Assembly: GCA_900753165.1 (NCBI GenBank) | Contig: CAADYC010000009.1 | Span: 1-8,573, forward strand | Direction of reading: 5' to 3' | From: Clostridia bacterium | Lineage (GTDB): Bacteria; Bacillota; Clostridia; TANB77; CAG-508 | Length of the DNA stretch: 8,573 nucleotides | In this document: positions 5,530-8,573 of the stretch, piece after piece | Layout: each line of letters starts with the position of its first letter | Numbering within the stretch: the first letter of the stretch is position 1 | Program-made: the position numbers and the translations under genes | The notes under the pieces: generated by a model | Database searches by the model: none | The model's input: the letters and a program-made list of their open reading frames with translations, nothing else | Told to the model about the DNA's origin: nothing

Positions 5530-5562
5530 AATAAAATGTTAGTTAATGGCACTTTATTTTTT
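5530..5562 (+). terminator. Terminator hairpin in repeat copy C, after the ORF6N gene
   Basis: AATAAAATG (5530-5538) pairs with CACTTTATT (5550-5558) with one A-C mismatch, extended by two G-U pairs towards the loop. Six T residues end it. It lies 27 bases after the ORF6N stop codon. Confidence 0.65.
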
Positions 5563-5571
5563 GCATATTTA

Positions 5572-5600
5572 TTGTAATAATTTGGTATTTATGATAATAT
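5572..5600 (+). promoter_or_regulatory. Promoter carried by repeat copy C, towards the GDPD gene
   Basis: TTGTAA (5572-5577), a 17-base spacer and TAATAT (5595-5600) preceded by TGA. It has the same design and spacing as in copy A (945-973). No other better promoter is visible before the GDPD gene at 5831. Confidence 0.5.
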
Positions 5601-5720
5601 AAAATAAAATTAAGAGGCATACAAGAAAAAATCATTATGTGTACAATCTTTAAATTATGTATGTGAAGCTATTTATGATTTTTATATGGTTCATATTATA
5701 TTTATCATCATAGTTGGTTT

Positions 5721-5822
5721 ATGGTATTAGAAGATTTAATATTATTAATTACTGGAATAATAGCTGTATATAAAAATGATATAAAGAAAATACATAATAA
5801 TAAAAGTTATAAAGAAAGGTAG
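5721..5822 (+). CDS. Possible small membrane protein (33 aa) or end of a decayed gene
   Basis: ATG at 5721 opens a 33-residue frame: a short acidic start, one hydrophobic segment (LILLITGIIAVY), then a basic tail (KNDIKKIHNNKSYKER). The layout fits a single-pass membrane protein with its C-terminus inside. Its stop codon (5820-5822) lies in the ribosome-binding region of the GDPD gene, eight bases before that ATG, which would allow translational coupling. Against it, there is no good ribosome binding site before 5721, and the frame also runs on upstream without a start, so it may be the last part of a lost membrane gene. No family is recognised. Confidence 0.3.
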   Translation: MVLEDLILLITGIIAVYKNDIKKIHNNKSYKER

Positions 5823-5830
5823 GAAAGAAT

Positions 5831-6556
5831 ATGAATACTTTTGTTAATTATGCACATAGAGGAGCATCAGCATATGCACCAGAAAATACAATGGCAGCTT
5901 TTAAAAAAGCATTTCAAATAGGAACAAACGGAATAGAATTAGATTTACAAAAGACTAAAGATGAAAAAATAGTTATATTTCATGACGATAAAATAGATGA
6001 GAAGTCAAATGGAACAGGAAAAATATCGGACTATACATATAAAGAACTATTAGAATTTGATTTTGGAAGTTGGTTTAGTGAAGAATTTGAAAATGAAAAG
6101 ATAGTTCTATTTGAAGATTTTATGAAAGAAGTATCAAGCAAAGATTTAATTTTAGCAATAGAATTAAAAGAAGAAGGGATAGAAAAAGAAACCTTAGAAA
6201 TTATAAAAAAATATTATAATAAAGCCAATGTTTTTATTACTTCATTCATATATAATGCATTATTAAATGTTAGAAAATTAGACAAGACTATAAAAATAGG
6301 ATGGCTTATTAAAGAAGATATAAATCAAAAAAATATATTAGAGTTTATGAAAATTTCTGGAAATCAAATATGTCCACCAGCTGACTTAGTTTCAGAAAAT
6401 GGAATTAAATTAGCAAGAAAAAATAATCTGGGTGTTAGATTATGGGGAGTTTCTAATGAAAATATAATGTTAAAAGTATATAATTTAGATATAGATGGAA
6501 TGACTGTAAATTTTCCAGATAAATTAAATGAATTAATAATGAACCCTCCTTATTAA
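5831..6556 (+). CDS. Glycerophosphodiester phosphodiesterase (GDPD family)
   Basis: A 241-residue cytoplasmic-type GDPD, full length for the short bacterial class and without a signal peptide. It hydrolyses glycerophosphodiesters to glycerol 3-phosphate and an alcohol. Key residues are present: H9-R10-G11 and P17-E18-N19-T20 (HRGASAYAPENT), E36-x-D38 (GIELDLQKTKD), H51-D52 and E111 (AIELKEE), together forming the metal and catalytic site. The C-terminal GVRLWGVSNENIM and DGMTVNFPD match the last strands of the TIM barrel. The likely ribosome binding site is AGGAAAG at 5821-5827. A terminator follows. It lies convergent with asnB with 52 bases between the two stop codons. Phospholipid or teichoic-acid head-group recycling is the usual role; the actual substrate is not shown by the sequence. 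Confidence 0.92.
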   Translation: MNTFVNYAHRGASAYAPENTMAAFKKAFQIGTNGIELDLQKTKDEKIVIFHDDKIDEKSNGTGKISDYTYKELLEFDFGSWFSEEFENEKIVLFEDFMKEVSSKDLILAIELKEEGIEKETLEIIKKYYNKANVFITSFIYNALLNVRKLDKTIKIGWLIKEDINQKNILEFMKISGNQICPPADLVSENGIKLARKNNLGVRLWGVSNENIMLKVYNLDIDGMTVNFPDKLNELIMNPPY

Positions 6557-6576
6557 ACTTCTTTGTCTAATAATTT

Positions 6577-6606
6577 GGGTTCACTTCAATTAGAACCTCT
6601 ATTTTT
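6577..6606 (+). terminator. Terminator after the GDPD gene
   Basis: GGGTTC (6577-6582) pairs with GAACCT (6593-6598), five Watson-Crick pairs and a G-U, around a ten-base loop. ATTTTT follows at 6601-6606. The stem is short, so it is of moderate strength. It lies just before the 3' end of the convergent asnB. Confidence 0.5.
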
Positions 6607-6608
6607 AC

Positions 6609-8457
6609 TTAAATTTCAATTTTAGGCTGATACCTCTCAAGCCACATATTAACCTGGCACAAATAAGCCATAAGTTGAGGACCAGTCATAAGTTGACCGA
6701 ACCAAGGACGAGAAAAAGCAGAACCATCAGTATTCAAAATATCCAAAATATAATCACGATTTAGAAGAGTATTAATAGGAGCATTCTTATCCTTCATAAT
6801 ATCAGAAAGCATACCTTTAACCTTAGACAAATAAGTTGGATTATGAGTCTTAGGATAAGGGGATTTTTTTCTATCAACTATTTCATCAGGCAAGAAATCT
6901 TTACAAATATATCTAAGAAGACCCTTTTCACGACCATTCAAAGCCTTGATTTCCCAAGGAATATTCCATACATATTGAGCTAAACGATAATCACAAAATG
7001 GAACACGAAGTTCAAAACCATTATACATAGCCATTCTGTCAGAACGATCCAAAAGAGTCTGCATAAACCAATTTAAAGTAAGATGAGAAATCTTTCTCTT
7101 TTCAGCAGTTTCAGGTGAATCTGAATCTAAAATTTCAACTTCAGATAAACTCTCATTATATCTGTAATCAATATAACTTCTTAAATTAACTTTTTGGCCA
7201 ATCTTAGGATTTAAAAGCTTTTGTCTTTCATCAATTGCTATAGACCAAGGAAAAGTTCTACTATTTAAAGCATCTTCACGGAAGAACCATGGATATCCAC
7301 CAAAAATCTCGTCAGCACATTCACCAGTTAGAGAAACAGTCATTTCCTTTTTAACATTTTTACAGAATAGTAATAAAGAAGAATCAATGTCTGCCATGCC
7401 AGGCATATCACGAGCTATCATAGCATCTTCTAGATATTCTGCAAGTTCAGGTGTATCAATAACAATTTGATGATGATTTGTGTGTAAATTTTTATTCATT
7501 AAATTAATATAATAATTATCTGAATTTGGTTGAAAATCACTTTTAACAAAATTTTTATCATTATCCACATAATCGATAGAGTAAGTATCTAAAGGTGGTA
7601 ATCCGTTATCCTTACAATAATCAGATGCAAATTTTGTAATAATACTTGAATCTAAACCACCAGAAAGAAATGTACATAATGGAACATCAGAAACAAGTTG
7701 CCTAGTAATAGCATCATTCAACAAAAATTTAACTTTTTGGCAAGTAGTACCAAAACTATCAGTATGTTTTTCGGATTTTAATTTCCAGTAACGTTCAATA
7801 TGCAAACCATAACTATTAAAAGTTGCGCAATGAGCAGGTTTTAATTCATAAATATCTTTAAAAACAGTAGTTCCAGGTGTATGTGCTGGACCAATTCCAA
7901 ATAATTCGCAAATACCTTGATTATCCAAAACTTTTTCAATTCCGGGATATTCAAATAGAGCTTTAATTTCTGAACCAAAAATTATGCTACCATTTTTTAT
8001 CGTGTAAAATAAAGGTTTTACACCAAAATGGTCACGTGCCAAAAACAGTTCTTTTTTTCGGCTATTCCAAATAGCAAACGCAAAAATTCCATTTAAATGA
8101 TGTATAACACTATTTCCATAATGAATATAAGATTTTAATAAAATTTCAGTATCACAATGGCCGTTAAAAGTAAAATTATTTTTAGATAAAGTTTCTTTTA
8201 ATTCTTTGGTATTATAAATTTGACCATTATAAACAATAACATACTCACCATAGGAATATTTTTCAATCATGGGTTGCTTTCCACCGTTCAGGGTCAATAA
8301 CAATCAAACGTTTATGACCAAGAGCAACATTTTTATCTATGTAATATCCATCTTCATCTGGACCTCTTTTTGCTAAAGTAGAATTCATATTTAATAAAAT
8401 ATTCTTTTTAGAAGAAACATCATTTTTGAAATCAACAAAACCAACAAAACCACACAT
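6609..8457 (-). pseudogene. asnB: Asparagine synthase (glutamine-hydrolysing), AsnB type, one frameshift
   Basis: This enzyme makes asparagine from aspartate, glutamine and ATP. Read from ATG at 8457 behind AGGAGG (8472-8467), the glutaminase domain starts MCGFVGF, so Cys2, the nucleophile, is intact; RGPDEDG and GHKRLIVIDPE follow. Then the frame breaks. An extra G at about 8286 (plus strand) shifts it, and the first frame ends at 8263. In the other frame the protein continues GGKQPMI, VYNGQIYN, the synthetase P-loop S265-GGLDSS and GECADEIFGGY (G378 on), to the stop at 6609. Removing one base gives exactly 615 residues, normal for this clade, with all motifs present. The frame after the break has only a weak TTG at 8303 and would lack Cys2. 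So this is either a recent inactivation or a consensus error. It looks less AT-rich than the cassette genes. Confidence 0.9.
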
Positions 8458-8503
8458 ATATATAAACCTCCTATTTTATAGTATATGCAAATATCTAAAA
8501 AAG

Positions 8504-8532
8504 TTGCTTTTCAAAAAAATATATGTTAAACT
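8504..8532 (+). promoter_or_regulatory. Possible promoter of the gene starting at 8560
   Basis: TTGCTT (8504-8509), a 17-base spacer and TAAACT (8527-8532). Both hexamers are imperfect but correctly spaced and lead into a good ribosome binding site. This intergenic stretch must also hold the asnB promoter on the other strand, which I could not assign with confidence. Confidence 0.35.
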
Positions 8533-8559
8533 TAGAACTGAAATAAGGAGATGAAAAAG

Positions 8560-8573
8560 ATGTACTTAAAAAA
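8560..8573 (+). CDS. Start of an unidentified gene, cut by the window end
   Basis: AAGGAG at 8545-8550 is followed nine bases later by ATG (8560) and codons for M-Y-L-K. The ATG at 8551 touches the ribosome binding site and is too close to be used. It is divergent from asnB. Too little is visible to say what it encodes. Confidence 0.45.

Larger units (their letters stand above)
5506..5604 (+). repeat. Terminator-plus-promoter repeat, copy C
   Basis: It begins with AATAATATAAAACATGTGAT, the end of the tail seen at 4385-4404, and continues through the hairpin, the T run and the promoter, so it links the tail repeat to copy A. It starts directly after the stop codon of the ORF6N gene (5503). 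It lacks the asnB piece. Bases 5605-5720 after it show only short open frames with many stops and nothing I recognise. Confidence 0.75.

Noticed and set aside
8263..8303. Programmed frameshifting in asnB
   Set aside because: There is no slippery heptamer or run at the break, and asnB is not known to use it. A mutation or consensus error explains it.
8458..8573. T-box or other riboswitch upstream of asnB
   Set aside because: The leader is under about 100 bases, with no T-box TGGNACCGCG-like core and no terminator hairpin.

Overview
The window is very AT-rich, has strong AGGAG-type ribosome binding sites, and encodes Bacillota-like proteins: an AsnB-type asparagine synthase, an ORF6N protein, a YhaM-like HD protein and a GDPD. 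It suggests a low-GC Firmicute, probably a gut Clostridia or Bacilli relative; this is inference. All recognisable genes read with the standard bacterial code.

Layout. Bases 3-104 are the end of an Avd-like four-helix-bundle protein that stops early, followed by a terminator (123-160). Bases 174-252 are a detached copy of the last codons of asnB (minus strand), joined to an AT-rich tail (253-389). Then come a hairpin-promoter and a gutted AAA ATPase (516-887). A terminator-plus-promoter repeat (901-976) precedes an intact metallophosphoesterase (1016-1828). Next is a run of gene pieces: an ABC exporter (1846-2540), an MFS transporter (2540-2992), an HD protein (2973-3245) and a MATE transporter (3246-3428), several joined in frame. 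An intact YhaM-like HD protein follows (3537-4199). A second asnB 3'-end remnant with the same tail (4207-4415) leads into a strong promoter, an operator-like palindrome and an ORF6N/PLD-like gene (4544-5503). After another terminator-plus-promoter repeat come a possible small membrane ORF and a GDPD gene (5831-6556). The near-complete asnB (6609-8457, minus strand) ends the region, with one frameshift, and a divergent gene starts at 8560.

Interpretation. Three copies of the asnB 3' end lie in the same orientation. The two remnants differ from the resident gene mostly at synonymous positions and share the same foreign tail. This resembles repeated integration of cassettes at the 3' end of asnB, each bringing its own version of the gene end, as integrative elements do at tRNA genes. 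No integrase is visible, so this is a hypothesis. The cargo is accessory and heavily eroded, which fits an old island that gains cassettes and loses DNA by deletion. The surviving intact genes (metallophosphoesterase, HD hydrolase, ORF6N/PLD-like, GDPD) are mostly phosphoester-cleaving or nucleic-acid-related. No shared pathway can be proved from the sequence.
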